64,000 bases of DNA, from positions 62,001 through 126,000 of the forward strand of contig JASHOR010000131.1 in assembly GCA_030041005.1 (NCBI GenBank), read 5' to 3'. Below the pieces are notes generated by a model. The model saw only the letters and a program-made list of their open reading frames with translations. It made no database searches and was not told where the DNA came from. Positions 37,381 through 46,617 of the stretch are shown piece after piece. The position numbers and the translations under genes were made by a program. This stretch comes from Xanthobacteraceae bacterium. GTDB lineage: Bacteria; Pseudomonadota; Alphaproteobacteria; Rhizobiales; Xanthobacteraceae. Within the stretch, counting starts at the first letter, position 1, and each line of letters starts with the position of its first letter.

Positions 37381-39594
37381 TCATGCCGCTGCCTCGCGTG
37401 CTTTCGGCGGGAAACGAAGATAGAAGGTTTGACCGTTTTTCGCCATGTCGACCAAGAGTTTGCAAGGCTTGAAGCGATCACCGTAGCGCGTCGCGAAACC
37501 GTTGCACAGCGTGACGAACGCTTTTGCGCCCATGCCGTCGATATAGGAAATCGTGCCGCCGGTAAAAGGCGCGAAGCCGAATCCGAGAATGGATCCGACA
37601 TCGGCCTCGCGCATGTCGGTCACAACGCCTTCCTCCACGCAGCGGGCGGATTCAAGCGCCTGGATGGCGAGAAGTCTCTGCTTGAGCTGCGCCACGTCGA
37701 TCGTATCCGGATCAAGCTGCTTCGGCTGCAGGTTGATCAACCCTGGCCACAGCCGTTTTGGGGCGGCTTGCGGATAGTCGTAAAAGCCCTTGCCGTTCTT
37801 GCGCCCGAGGCGGCCGTATTTTTCCACCATATCCCTAAGCAGCGACTTTTGCCGCGGATCGACCGCTTCGGGACCAAGGTCGGTTTCGGCGGCCTTGAGA
37901 ATCTTCCAGGCCAGATCGACTGCCACTTCGTCGTTGAGCGCGAGCGGCCCCACCGGCATGCCGGCCATGCGTCCGACATTCTCGATCATCGCCGGCGGCA
38001 CGCCCTCGCTCACCATTAGATGGCCTTCGCGCAGGTAGGTGCCGACCACGCGCGAGGTATAGAAACCGCGCGAATCGTTGACCACGATCGGGGTCTTGCG
38101 GATTGCCCGCACGAAATCGATCGTGCCGGCAAGCGCCTCGTCGCCGGTGTCCCTGCCCAGGATGATTTCAACCAGATTCATCCGTTCGACCGGCGAGAAG
38201 AAATGAATGCCGATGAAGCGCTTGCGATCCTTCGCCGCGGCGGCGAGCGACGTGATCGGCAGGGTCGAGGTATTCGAGCCGAAAATCGCCTGGTTGCTGA
38301 TCACATTGCGCGCCCGCCCGATCGCTTCTTCCTTGACCTTGCGGTCTTCGAAAACCGCCTCGATGAGGAGATCGCAACCCTGCAGCGCCACATAGTCGGC
38401 GGTCGGCTCGATTCGCGCGAGCAAGGCATCGCGGTCGGCGGAGCTGGCGCGGCCGCGCTCGACCTGTTCGTTCATCAGCGCTTCGGAATGCGCTTTTCCC
38501 TTTGCAGCCGTTTCCGGATCGCGGTCGACGAGCACCACGTCGAGACCCGCAAGCGCGCTAACATAGGCAATGCCGGCGCCCATGAAGCCGGCGCCAAGCA
38601 CGCCGATCTTCTTCATCGGCCGTTTTGGTATCGCCGCGGGACGGCGCACGCCTTTGTTGATCTCCTGCAACGACACGAACAGCGAGCGGATCATCGCCGC
38701 CGCTTCGGGCGAGCGCAGTATTTTCGCAAAATACCGCGATTCGACCCGCAGCGCCTGGTCCATCGGCAGTTGAAGACCCTCATAGACGACCTGCATGATG
38801 GCGCGCGCCGCCGGATAATTGTCGTATGTCTCGCGCCGGTAGAGCGCGTTGGCCGGCGTGAACACCATCATGCCCGCTTTCGAGTAGACCGGCCCGCCCG
38901 GCAGCCTGAAACCTTCACGGTCCCAGGGCGCCTTGGGGTCGCCGCCTGCGGTGATCCACTCCTTCGCCGCCTTGATAAGATCGCCGAGCGGCACCACCGC
39001 ATCGACGAGCCTCATCGCCTTGGCGCGCTCGACGTTGATCTGGTCGCCCTTGAGCAGAAATTGCAGCGCATCGGCCGGCTGCAGCATGCGCGCGATCCGT
39101 TGCGTGCCGCCGGCGCCGGGAAACAGGCCTACTTTGATCTCAGGCAAACCGAGCCGGGTCTTGTCGCTTTGCGCGGCGATGCGACGATGACAGGCGAGCG
39201 CCAGCTCGAATCCGCCGCCGAGCGCGGTGCCGTTGATCGCCGCGACCCAGGGCTTGCCGCAGGTCTCGATGCGGCGGCAAAGCTGCGACCACTTGCGGCT
39301 GTCCGCGAAAAGGCGCTCATTCGCCGTCTCCTCGCCTGCCGAGGCCGCCAATTCGGTGAAGCTGCGGCTCAAAGTCTCCAGCACCGCGAGATCGGCACCC
39401 GCGCAGAACGTATCCTTGCCTGAGGTGATGACGGCGCCCTTAACCGCAGGATCGCCTGCGAGCTTCTCGACGATGGCCGACAGTTCTTCGGTCGCGTCCG
39501 CATCGATGAGGTTCATCGAGCGCGCGGGCGCGTTCCAGGTGACCAGAGCGATGCCGTCGCTGCCAATGTCGAGGATGAAATCATTGCCGCTCAT
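37381..39594 (-). CDS. FadJ/FadB-type bifunctional enoyl-CoA hydratase / 3-hydroxyacyl-CoA dehydrogenase
   Basis: Fusion enzyme for two beta-oxidation steps. Residues 1-280 are a crotonase domain with [18 protein letters not shown] and [20 protein letters not shown] (both catalytic glutamates kept). From about 325 comes the NAD-binding Rossmann domain [20 protein letters not shown], then [20 protein letters not shown] with the catalytic His, and two C-terminal dimerisation domains ([40 protein letters not shown]). 737 residues. Downstream of thiolase and cupin genes; the cupin stop overlaps this start by four bases. No acyl-CoA dehydrogenase gene is in the window. Confidence 0.94.
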   Translation of the reverse strand: MSGNDFILDIGSDGIALVTWNAPARSMNLIDADATEELSAIVEKLAGDPAVKGAVITSGKDTFCAGADLAVLETLSRSFTELAASAGEETANERLFADSRKWSQLCRRIETCGKPWVAAINGTALGGGFELALACHRRIAAQSDKTRLGLPEIKVGLFPGAGGTQRIARMLQPADALQFLLKGDQINVERAKAMRLVDAVVPLGDLIKAAKEWITAGGDPKAPWDREGFRLPGGPVYSKAGMMVFTPANALYRRETYDNYPAARAIMQVVYEGLQLPMDQALRVESRYFAKILRSPEAAAMIRSLFVSLQEINKGVRRPAAIPKRPMKKIGVLGAGFMGAGIAYVSALAGLDVVLVDRDPETAAKGKAHSEALMNEQVERGRASSADRDALLARIEPTADYVALQGCDLLIEAVFEDRKVKEEAIGRARNVISNQAIFGSNTSTLPITSLAAAAKDRKRFIGIHFFSPVERMNLVEIILGRDTGDEALAGTIDFVRAIRKTPIVVNDSRGFYTSRVVGTYLREGHLMVSEGVPPAMIENVGRMAGMPVGPLALNDEVAVDLAWKILKAAETDLGPEAVDPRQKSLLRDMVEKYGRLGRKNGKGFYDYPQAAPKRLWPGLINLQPKQLDPDTIDVAQLKQRLLAIQALESARCVEEGVVTDMREADVGSILGFGFAPFTGGTISYIDGMGAKAFVTLCNGFATRYGDRFKPCKLLVDMAKNGQTFYLRFPPKAREAAA

Positions 39595-40052
39595 CGATAA
39601 AGGTCGCCGTTCTTGTGTGTGTAGCGCATGCCTTGCTCGTCGCGGACGACCGCGAGATCGACGTCGGAATACTCGACGCGTTCGTGTTTCGAGCGTGTGC
39701 CCACTTCGAGATAAACGACGTCGCGATCGGACTTGTTGAGAAGCTGATGACCGTTGCCGCTGTTGGCCTGAAAGCCGGCGGCGTCACCTGCTCTCAGCAG
39801 CGTCTCGCCGTCGTCTTCAACAAGCACGACCTCGCCTTCGAGAATGAAGACCAACTCGTCTTCCCGTTGGTGCCAGTGGCGCAGCGCGGAAGCGGCGCCG
39901 GGCCGAAGCCTCGTCAGATTGACTCCGAACTGGTCGAGGCCGGCAGCATTGCCGAGCCGCTTGCGTTCGCGACCGAAAACGACACGATCGAACGGCGGCG
40001 GATAGCCGGTGCGGGTGTCCACCGGAACATTGGCGATGTCGATCTTGGGCAT
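39591..40052 (-). CDS. cupin-domain protein in a beta-oxidation operon
   Basis: 153 residues starting [20 protein letters not shown]. One cupin fold is visible: metal-binding motif 1 as [20 protein letters not shown] (His-X-His and Glu), and motif 2 around [20 protein letters not shown]. The C-terminus has [20 protein letters not shown]. Similar small cupins are annotated near sugar or acyl metabolism but no reaction can be assigned. ATG 40052 is favoured over the frame's earlier start because upstream codons are inside the thiolase end. Overlaps the FadJ-like gene by four bases, so it is co-translated. Confidence 0.85.
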   Translation of the reverse strand: MPKIDIANVPVDTRTGYPPPFDRVVFGRERKRLGNAAGLDQFGVNLTRLRPGAASALRHWHQREDELVFILEGEVVLVEDDGETLLRAGDAAGFQANSGNGHQLLNKSDRDVVYLEVGTRSKHERVEYSDVDLAVVRDEQGMRYTHKNGDLYR

Positions 40053-40057
40053 GAGCT

Positions 40058-41266
40058 TCACACCCGCTCGATAATCGTGGCAGTGCCCATGCCGGCACCG
40101 ATGCACAGCGTCACCAGAGCGGTCGCGGCACCGCGCCGCTCGATCTCGTCGAGCACGGTGCCGAGAATCATCGCGCCGGTGGCTCCAAGCGGATGTCCCA
40201 TGGCGATCGCGCCGCCGTTGACGTTCACCTTGGCCGGATCGAGATCGAACGCCTGCAAGTAACGCAGAACCACCGAAGCAAACGCCTCGTTGATCTCGAC
40301 GAGATCGATATCGGCAAGGCGCATATGTGCTTTCCTGAGGACCTTTTCAGTGACGTCGACCGGCCCGGTGAGCATCAGCGCCGGCTCCGAGCCGATATTG
40401 GCGAAGGCCTTGATTTTCGCGCGCGGCTTAAGCCCCGAACGCTTGCCGGCGCGCGCGCTGCCAACCAGCACAGCGGCAGCTCCGTCGACGATGCCCGAGG
40501 AATTACCGGCGTGATGCACGTGCCTGACGGACTCGACCTCCGGATGCGCCTGAACGGCGACGGCATCGAATCCGCCCTGGTCTCCGATCTGCGCGAACGA
40601 TGGCTTCAAGGCGGCGAGCGATTGCATGGTCGTGCCCGGCCGCATGTGCTCGTCCTTGGCCAGAACGGTCAATCCGTTGACATCCCTTACCGGCATGACC
40701 GAGCGCGAAAAGCGGCCCTCGTCCCAGGCCGTCGCCGCGCGTTTTTGGCTCTCTACTGCGTAGGCATCGACGTCGTCGCGCGAGAAGCCGTACTTCGTGG
40801 CGATCAGGTCGGCGGAAACCCCCTGCGGCAGAAAGTAGTGTGCTACCGCGATCGAGGGGTCGACCGACCAGGCCCCGCCGGCCGCCCCGATGCCGACCCG
40901 GCTCATCGATTCGACGCCGCCGCCCACGGCCAAGTCCTGCTGCCCGGCCATGATCTGCGCCGCCGCAAAGTTGACGGCGTCGAGGCCGGAGGCACAGAAG
41001 CGGTTGATTTGCACCCCGGCGACGCTGTCGCCGTAGCCGGCGACCAGCGCAGCCGTGCGAGCGATATTGGCGCCAGCCTCGCCGACCGGATCGACCACGC
41101 CCATCACCACGTCGTCGACCAGGGCGGTGTCGATCTCATTGCGGTTTTTGATCGCGCCAAGAACCTGGCTCGCCAAGCTGAGCGCAGTCACTTCGTGCAA
41201 CGCGCCGTCGGCCTTGCCGCGGCCGCGCGGCGTGCGGACGTGATCGTAGATGAAGGCGTCAGGCAT
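40058..41266 (-). CDS. acetyl-CoA C-acyltransferase (thiolase)
   Basis: Last step of beta-oxidation, cleaving 3-ketoacyl-CoA with CoA. 402 residues with nucleophile Cys in [30 protein letters not shown], the [15 protein letters not shown] region, His in [20 protein letters not shown] and second Cys in [22 protein letters not shown] directly precedes ATG 41266 ([20 protein letters not shown]). Substrate chain length unknown. First structural gene after the MerR-type regulator on the same strand. Confidence 0.94.
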   Translation of the reverse strand: MPDAFIYDHVRTPRGRGKADGALHEVTALSLASQVLGAIKNRNEIDTALVDDVVMGVVDPVGEAGANIARTAALVAGYGDSVAGVQINRFCASGLDAVNFAAAQIMAGQQDLAVGGGVESMSRVGIGAAGGAWSVDPSIAVAHYFLPQGVSADLIATKYGFSRDDVDAYAVESQKRAATAWDEGRFSRSVMPVRDVNGLTVLAKDEHMRPGTTMQSLAALKPSFAQIGDQGGFDAVAVQAHPEVESVRHVHHAGNSSGIVDGAAAVLVGSARAGKRSGLKPRAKIKAFANIGSEPALMLTGPVDVTEKVLRKAHMRLADIDLVEINEAFASVVLRYLQAFDLDPAKVNVNGGAIAMGHPLGATGAMILGTVLDEIERRGAATALVTLCIGAGMGTATIIERV

Positions 41267-41582
41267 GGCCTCTCCTTGCGCGAGGGCTGCAGCGCGGTTC
41301 CCAACCCTCGATCGACAGATTTCCATTCATACCAGCTATTGCCCGAGCTGTGGACCAGCCGAACGCCTCGCTGGGAACAGCCGCGATGCCGCGCCGGTGC
41401 AAGGCGGGTGCCGGGAAGCGATTCTCGCTGCAGAAATTGCTCGCGGATCAAGGCGGCGATTTCGACGATTCGGCTTGGCGGCGATTTGGCTGCAGCTTGG
41501 GAGGCGCGGCTTGCGCGATGACCGCAGTCTGCCGCATTCGGGCAACGATACCTGCGCCGCATTCGGGCCGATCGTCGCCGCG
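41267..41582. other. intergenic region between merR-type gene and thiolase
   Basis: 316 bases with no supported gene. The region should hold the thiolase promoter and possibly the operator of the MerR-type regulator, but I see no convincing dyad with a 19-20 base spaced promoter. Frames that cross it in both directions are shadows. Confidence 0.35.
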
Positions 41583-42035
41583 CTAACCCCGGCCAAGCTT
41601 TCTATAGAACGAGCTGTAGATATGGCGCAATTCGTCCAGCGCCCGCTCGATACCGCGCTTCTGTCGTTCCAACATGTTGATCTGCTCAACGCAAGTCTGG
41701 CGGGTCAAACGCAGCTTGCTGCCGTCCGGTCCGTCGACGAGACGCTTGATTTCCGCAAGCGTGAAGCCAAGCCGGCGGCCGGTGAGGATAAGCGCAATGC
41801 GCTCGCGATCGCGGCGGCAGTACAGGCGAAGCGCTCCTTCGCGCTGTGGCGCGACTAGGCGCTTGGATTCGTAGAACCGCAATGCGCGCGGCGTTATTCC
41901 GAATTCGCCCGCAACTTCGCCGATGGTCATGGGCAGGTCGCGTTCGCCCGCCCCGCCGGGGCTGCCGAAGCGATGACGCGGGGCATCCCGGATTGTCACC
42001 GGATCAGGCATTGGGGCAATCGTGCTCTGCGCCAT
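41583..42035 (-). CDS. MerR-family transcriptional regulator of CoA-thioester metabolism (LiuR-like)
   Basis: 150 residues. The winged helix is MTIGEVAGEFGITPRALRFY ESK (residues about 36-58), followed by the wing APQREGALRLYCRRDRERIA and the dimerisation helix RQTCVEQINMLERQKRGIER. It lacks the metal-binding cysteines of MerR/CueR, which fits the subgroup that controls leucine, isovalerate or fatty-acid CoA genes. It precedes thiolase, cupin and FadJ-like genes on the same strand, so it probably controls them. The first 35 residues are poorly conserved and the true start could be ATG near 41930. Confidence 0.82.
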   Translation of the reverse strand: MAQSTIAPMPDPVTIRDAPRHRFGSPGGAGERDLPMTIGEVAGEFGITPRALRFYESKRLVAPQREGALRLYCRRDRERIALILTGRRLGFTLAEIKRLVDGPDGSKLRLTRQTCVEQINMLERQKRGIERALDELRHIYSSFYRKLGRG

Positions 42036-42130
42036 GAGCTATTCCGCGGATTCATGAGCCATTCCGCGGATTGATGGTGTCGGTTGGCCGACCGTTGCAT
42101 GAGCGGCGTTGTGTCGGGAATGATTAACAG

Positions 42131-42147
42131 GTAACCGTAACGGTTAC
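42131..42147. promoter_or_regulatory. palindromic operator candidate
   Basis: GTAACCG-TAA-CGGTTAC is a perfect 7-base inverted repeat around three bases. Length and spacing fit a dimeric regulator site. It lies 96 bases upstream of the merR-type start and 269 bases upstream of the PodJ-like start. Which protein binds is unknown. Confidence 0.45.
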
Positions 42148-42283
42148 GCGCAAGCGATTCGTCGTCCGTCGGGAGACTTGACGGGTTGCAGTCCTGCGTA
42201 GCGCGGCCTGCGTACACGGATTGCGACAAGTCCGCGCGCGAGAAGCGCGCGCCGAGTAGCGGTGCCGAGTAGCAGTGTGTGGA

Positions 42284-42298
42284 TTAATCAGTTGTTTA
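42284..42298 (+). promoter_or_regulatory. CtrA-like box upstream of the PodJ-like gene
   Basis: TTAATCAGTTGTTTA matches TTAA-N7-TTAA with one mismatch. It lies 118 bases before the chosen start. PodJ of Caulobacter is cell-cycle regulated, so a CtrA site would make sense, but one degenerate match is weak evidence. Confidence 0.35.
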
Positions 42299-42415
42299 CC
42301 CTAATCCGGAAAAGTCCCCGTGGGGACAGAGGATCGTGCCGTGCATCCGCATCTTACGGGTGCCGGCTTGAGGCAGGGCAAGTTCTGCCTCCTTCGATTT
42401 GGCCTGGGCGCGAGG

Positions 42416-45400
42416 ATGAAATCTGGCGGTCCATGGAGCTTGTTTGGTCTTCGCCCGAAAACGCGCGAGGTCGGGCGCGAGCCTGCGCGACCATCAGATG
42501 TGTCTGTCGGCCAATGGCTGAACGGCGTCATTCAAACAACCGAGAGCGAGGATTCGATGGATGGCCGAGCGCGCCAGCCGCTCCCTCGCGAAGGCAGCGG
42601 GCGCAATCGCGACGGCAAGTACGCCGGCCGCCCCTATCGCGGCGATCGAGGCCATGGAGAATCGGCGCGTGTCGATGCGGCGCTGCCCGTAAGGTCCAAT
42701 GGCCTACCTGACAGCGGCCAACAGTCCCGGAAGCCCGAACCGGAAGCGACGGCGCGCGCGCGGGAAAAGCTGGGCGACTTCCACGCACGTCTCGACGATC
42801 TGACGCGCCAGCTCGACCGGATGTCGCTCGCCCAAATTGCGCGGCGAAGCTCCGCGTCGGCGAGGTCCGAACCGCCCAATGAACAGCCCCAGCGACAGGA
42901 CGGTGGCGAGGCGACTGGCAATCCGGCGGAGCCGCAGCGCACGCACGAACAGGTGCTACTGATCGATCAGGCCGTCGCCGAGATCACGGCACGGCAGCGC
43001 GCGTTGGACGGCGAGGCCACGATGCCGTCGCCGCCAGTGGCGCACATTGCCGAGACGGATGAGACGGCCGTTGTCACATCCCCTCCCGCCGACGCGGGCG
43101 GTCCTCCTGCGATGGATTTTTCGGGGTTGGAGGAGCAGTTGCGTCGCATCACGGCGCAGATCGATGCTTTGGCGCCGGCACGTGACCTTGAAAAAGCCAT
43201 GGCGGCGATCCGGGCAGATCTCGCGGAGATCGGCCACCAACTCAATGAAGCCTTGCCGCGGCGCGCGCTGGAGTCGATCGAAACGGAGATCAAGGCTCTC
43301 GGCGAACGGATCGATCATAGCCGCCAGTCCGGCGTCGATCCGAGCGCACTGTCAGGCCTCGAGCGCGGACTTTCCGAAGCCCACCATGCCTTGCACGCGC
43401 TGACGCCGGCCGAGAGCCTGGTCGGTTTCGAGGAGGCGGTGGATTCGCTGACGCAAAAGCTCGATCTCATTCTCGCCAGGGACGACCCATCGGCCCTGCA
43501 ACAGCTCGAAGCGGCGATCGGCGGTTTACGCGGAATCGTTGCGCATGTGGCGTCCAACGACACGCTGACGAAAGTCGCGGAAGACGTGCGGACGTTGGCG
43601 GCGCAGGTTGACAGCCTCGCCGATAACGCTGCGACCGGTTACGCCGTATCGGCCCTCGAACAACGCATCGACACGCTGGGAAGCGCGCTTGCCGCTCAAG
43701 TCGACGGCATCGCCAATCATGCGGCATCCGGCCAAGCCATCTCGGGGCTCGAACACCGCCTCGACACCCTCGCCGCCGGGCTCTCGGAGCGGGTTGACGC
43801 CATCGCCAACAATGCGGCCACCGGGCAGGCCGTTTCGGCGCTCGATCAACGTCTCGACACGCTCGTTGGCGCACTCACCGCATCGAGCGAGGCCGGCCAC
43901 GCAGTGCCGCGCGACCTGGAAACGCTGCTGGCGGGGCTGATCGAAAAGCTTGAATGGGTGCAGTTAACGCATACCGATCACGCCGCTCTCGCGCATCTGG
44001 AGGACCGGATTGCCACCTTGGTGCAACGGTTCGATGCATCCGACGCGCGGCTTGGCCATTTGGAAGCTATCGAGCGCGGCCTCGCCGATCTCCTGGTGCA
44101 CATCGAACAGATGCGCGACATTCACGGTCTGATGCCCGCGGCAGCACAAATCGTCGGGCAAGGTGGCGCCGGAGCGAGCGAATTTGAGCGGCGGACGCAG
44201 GATTCGCTTGAAGTCATCCAGGGCACCGTGGAGCGCGTGATTGAGCGCCTGGCCGTAATTGAAGGCGGCTTGCGCGGAGAGCCGACACGCCGCTCGGGTG
44301 CGGCCAACCTGCCGGTGCCGGCTCAGTTGCAGTCGCCGGAGTCGACTCCAACCGTTTCCGAAGCCACTCCGATTGTGCCGGAACCGCCGTCGTCGAAGAC
44401 TGCGGATGCCAACAACGCGGCGGCGCCACGTCACCCGCTCGATCCGACGCTTCCTCCCGACCACCCGCTCGAACCCCGTTCCGACGCAGGCCGCTCGCGA
44501 AGCAGTTTGACCTCCGAAACCGCAGTCGCCGCGGGAAAGCCACCCGTCATTGCGGATGCCGAGCGGCCCGATTTCATTGCCGCCGCGCGGCGCGCGGCTC
44601 AGGCCACGGCTTGGGAGGGCTCGGGGCAAAAAGTCGGTGCGGGAGTGGTTGCGCAGCCGGCCGGAGGGACGGGGCGGCTGTCGCAGCGTCTGCGCAAGTT
44701 GCTCGCCGCAGGCGGCGCCATTCTCATCCTGATCGGCGGCGCCAGCATCGCCACGAGGTTGTTCAACGGATTCGGTCCCGTCTCTTCCCCGCAGACTCGT
44801 GCGGAACAAACGCCGTCGTCTGCCGGTGCGCCACCAACCGCAGTCCCGGCCAAGCCGGCGTCGGTGCACGGCTCAGCGGCACCGCTATCCAATCCGGCGC
44901 AAGCGGCGCCGGCGGACGGCACGCCCGCCGCCGTAAAGTCAAAGCTGGAACGGCAATCGATGGCGCCGGTAGAAGGCGCGGCGCCGAAGACCGCATCGGT
45001 GCCGGTCGCGGCCCCGGTCAGCGGGCCAGCCGCGGCCGCGATGCCGTCGTGGGCGACGCCTGACATCACCGGTGCGTTGCCGCAGCAGGACTCTGTTGCG
45101 GCGGTCACACCATCGACGGATTCCACGTCTGCTTCATTCGAGGAGAAGCTCCCCGACACAATCGGCAATCCGGCGCTGCGCAAGGCGGCCCTGGGCGGCA
45201 ATCCTGCCGCCGCTTATGTGGTGGCAATACGCTTTGCTGACGGTCGCGGCGTGCTGCAAGACGACGAAGCGGCCGCGTACTGGCTGGAGCGCGCGTCCAA
45301 GGCAGGCTTGGCGCCGGCGCAATTCCGTCTGGGCGGATTCTACGAAAGGGGTATCGGCGTCACCAAGAACCTCGCCGTCGCCCGCGACCTCTATCTTTCG

Positions 45401-45841
45401 GCTGCGCAGAAGGGCAACGGCAACGCCATGCATAATCTGGCCGTGCTTTACGCCGAGGGTGTCGACGGCCAGCCCGATTACGGCAAGGCCGCGGGTTGGT
45501 TCCGCAAGGCTGCCGATCACGGCATCAAGGACAGCCAATACAATCTTGGTATCCTCTACGCGCGCGGCGTCGGCGTCGAGAAAAGCGACACGGAATCCTA
45601 CAAGTGGTTCGCACTCGCGGCCAATCAGGGCGACAAGGATGCCGCCAAGAAGCGCGACGAGATCGCGTCGCATCTCGACCCGACATCGCTCGCCGCGGCA
45701 CGCCTCGCGGTCAAAAACTGGTCACTCGAACCGCAGCCGGAGGATGCCGTCAACGTCAAGGTTGAAAAGGCCTGGACCCAAACGGCAAACACTTCCCGCA
45801 AGCAGAAGCCGAAACCGCCTCCGGTCTCGATTCCAGGGTAG
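42416..45841 (+). CDS. PodJ-like Sel1-repeat protein (polar development)
   Basis: About 1141 residues. The N-terminus KSGGPWSLFGLRPKTREVGR ... SVGQWLNGVI matches a motif I know from alphaproteobacterial PodJ-like/SEL1 proteins. A long cytoplasmic coiled-coil region (residues about 100-560) contains three tandem 31-residue repeats (DGIANHAASGQAISGLEHRL). One transmembrane helix lies near 795-815 (LLAAGGAILILIGGASIATR), then a Pro/Ala-rich periplasmic linker and four Sel1-type repeats (AAYWLERASKAGLAPAQFRL; GNAMHNLAVLYAEG; SQYNLGILYARGVGVE). In Caulobacter PodJ localises polar factors. The frame is open to 42320. The exact role here is inferred. Confidence 0.82.
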   Translation: MKSGGPWSLFGLRPKTREVGREPARPSDVSVGQWLNGVIQTTESEDSMDGRARQPLPREGSGRNRDGKYAGRPYRGDRGHGESARVDAALPVRSNGLPDSGQQSRKPEPEATARAREKLGDFHARLDDLTRQLDRMSLAQIARRSSASARSEPPNEQPQRQDGGEATGNPAEPQRTHEQVLLIDQAVAEITARQRALDGEATMPSPPVAHIAETDETAVVTSPPADAGGPPAMDFSGLEEQLRRITAQIDALAPARDLEKAMAAIRADLAEIGHQLNEALPRRALESIETEIKALGERIDHSRQSGVDPSALSGLERGLSEAHHALHALTPAESLVGFEEAVDSLTQKLDLILARDDPSALQQLEAAIGGLRGIVAHVASNDTLTKVAEDVRTLAAQVDSLADNAATGYAVSALEQRIDTLGSALAAQVDGIANHAASGQAISGLEHRLDTLAAGLSERVDAIANNAATGQAVSALDQRLDTLVGALTASSEAGHAVPRDLETLLAGLIEKLEWVQLTHTDHAALAHLEDRIATLVQRFDASDARLGHLEAIERGLADLLVHIEQMRDIHGLMPAAAQIVGQGGAGASEFERRTQDSLEVIQGTVERVIERLAVIEGGLRGEPTRRSGAANLPVPAQLQSPESTPTVSEATPIVPEPPSSKTADANNAAAPRHPLDPTLPPDHPLEPRSDAGRSRSSLTSETAVAAGKPPVIADAERPDFIAAARRAAQATAWEGSGQKVGAGVVAQPAGGTGRLSQRLRKLLAAGGAILILIGGASIATRLFNGFGPVSSPQTRAEQTPSSAGAPPTAVPAKPASVHGSAAPLSNPAQAAPADGTPAAVKSKLERQSMAPVEGAAPKTASVPVAAPVSGPAAAAMPSWATPDITGALPQQDSVAAVTPSTDSTSASFEEKLPDTIGNPALRKAALGGNPAAAYVVAIRFADGRGVLQDDEAAAYWLERASKAGLAPAQFRLGGFYERGIGVTKNLAVARDLYLSAAQKGNGNAMHNLAVLYAEGVDGQPDYGKAAGWFRKAADHGIKDSQYNLGILYARGVGVEKSDTESYKWFALAANQGDKDAAKKRDEIASHLDPTSLAAARLAVKNWSLEPQPEDAVNVKVEKAWTQTANTSRKQKPKPPPVSIPG
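43610..43888 (+). repeat. three tandem 93-bp coding repeats in the PodJ-like gene
   Basis: Units start at 43610, 43703 and 43796, each encoding 31 residues of the pattern D-x-(I/L)-A-(D/N)-(N/H)-A-A-(T/S)-G followed by L-(E/D)-x-R-(I/L)-D-T-L. Protein similarity between units is high while DNA has diverged, so the expansion is not very recent. It lengthens the coiled-coil segment. Confidence 0.75.
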
Positions 45842-45870
45842 GAACCGGCATTGCAGCGGCAGCGCGTCGA

Positions 45871-46617
45871 TCAATCCGGCAGGCAGCGGACGGCGGCAAC
45901 CGCATAGAGGCGACGTTCGCCGAGCAAATGCGCGGTGATGGGCCGACTGCCGAACAACATCGCCACCGCTCGATCACGAACATTGAGACCGCCGGCGTAA
46001 GCGCCGAACGCGGGCATCACCAGACGTCGTCCGTCACCGACGAAGCAGCGCCGGCTCACCGCGTGACCGCGCCGCGCCACGCGCGCGAGCGGATGCAGGT
46101 GACCGGCGATTTCGCCATCGCAGGCAGCGGGCGAGGGCTTATGGCGGAAGGTGATCGGCCCGAGTACCAGTGTCTCGGCGAAGCGTCCGCCGACGTTCAC
46201 GGCGGGATTGGGATCGTGATTGCCGGCGATCCATAGCCAATCGCGGCCCCGTTGCAAGGCCTGGAGCGCGATGCGGTCAACCATGGACATGCGGGCGGCC
46301 CCCTCGCCGTCGTGAAAGCTGTCGCCGAGCGCGACCAGGCACTGAGGGGCATATCGCCCAACAAGGCGAGCAAGTCGCGCCAGCGTCGCTGCGGTATCGT
46401 AAGGGGGCAGCAGCACCCCGCGCGCCGCGAACGCGGAGCCCTTCTCCAGGTGCAGATCGGCAACCACCAGGAGCTTCTCCTCCGGCCAGTACAGCGCTCC
46501 GGCCGGATCGGCGTGGAGGGTCGTCTCAGAAATGACAATCGCGTGTTCTTTGCTTCCTTCACCCTTGCGGGAAAGGTCCCCCGAAGTTCGCGACACGCGC
46601 GATGCCTGGGCGCTCAT
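45871..46617 (-). CDS. pdeM: ligase-associated DNA damage response endonuclease PdeM
   Basis: Calcineurin-like metallophosphoesterase of 248 residues. Metal-binding motifs are DLHLEKG (VVADLHLEKGSAFAARG), GDSFHDGEG, GNHD (LWIAGNHDPNPAV) and GHLHP. This form is the fixed partner of the Lhr-type helicase and ATP-dependent ligase in a conserved repair cassette. Its first four bases overlap the helicase stop, so it is the last gene of the minus-strand operon methyltransferase-helicase-pdeM. The first 27 residues (Ser/Arg/Gly-rich) are weakly conserved and may not all be translated. Confidence 0.9.
   Translation of the reverse strand: MSAQASRVSRTSGDLSRKGEGSKEHAIVISETTLHADPAGALYWPEEKLLVVADLHLEKGSAFAARGVLLPPYDTAATLARLARLVGRYAPQCLVALGDSFHDGEGAARMSMVDRIALQALQRGRDWLWIAGNHDPNPAVNVGGRFAETLVLGPITFRHKPSPAACDGEIAGHLHPLARVARRGHAVSRRCFVGDGRRLVMPAFGAYAGGLNVRDRAVAMLFGSRPITAHLLGERRLYAVAAVRCLPD

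Larger units (their letters stand above)
42036..42415. other. divergent intergenic region between merR-type and PodJ-like genes
   Basis: About 380 bases without a supported gene. It carries a strong palindrome at 42131 and a CtrA-like box at 42284, listed separately. The sequence is less GC-rich than its surroundings between 42119 and 42150 and around 42280-42310, as expected for promoter regions. Confidence 0.45.

Noticed and set aside
38020-39423. 467-codon plus-strand open frame
   Set aside because: Antisense to the FadJ-like gene, whose crotonase and dehydrogenase motifs are intact.
43610-43888. Tandem repeats as a CRISPR-like array
   Set aside because: The 93-bp units are coding, directly adjacent and without unique spacers.
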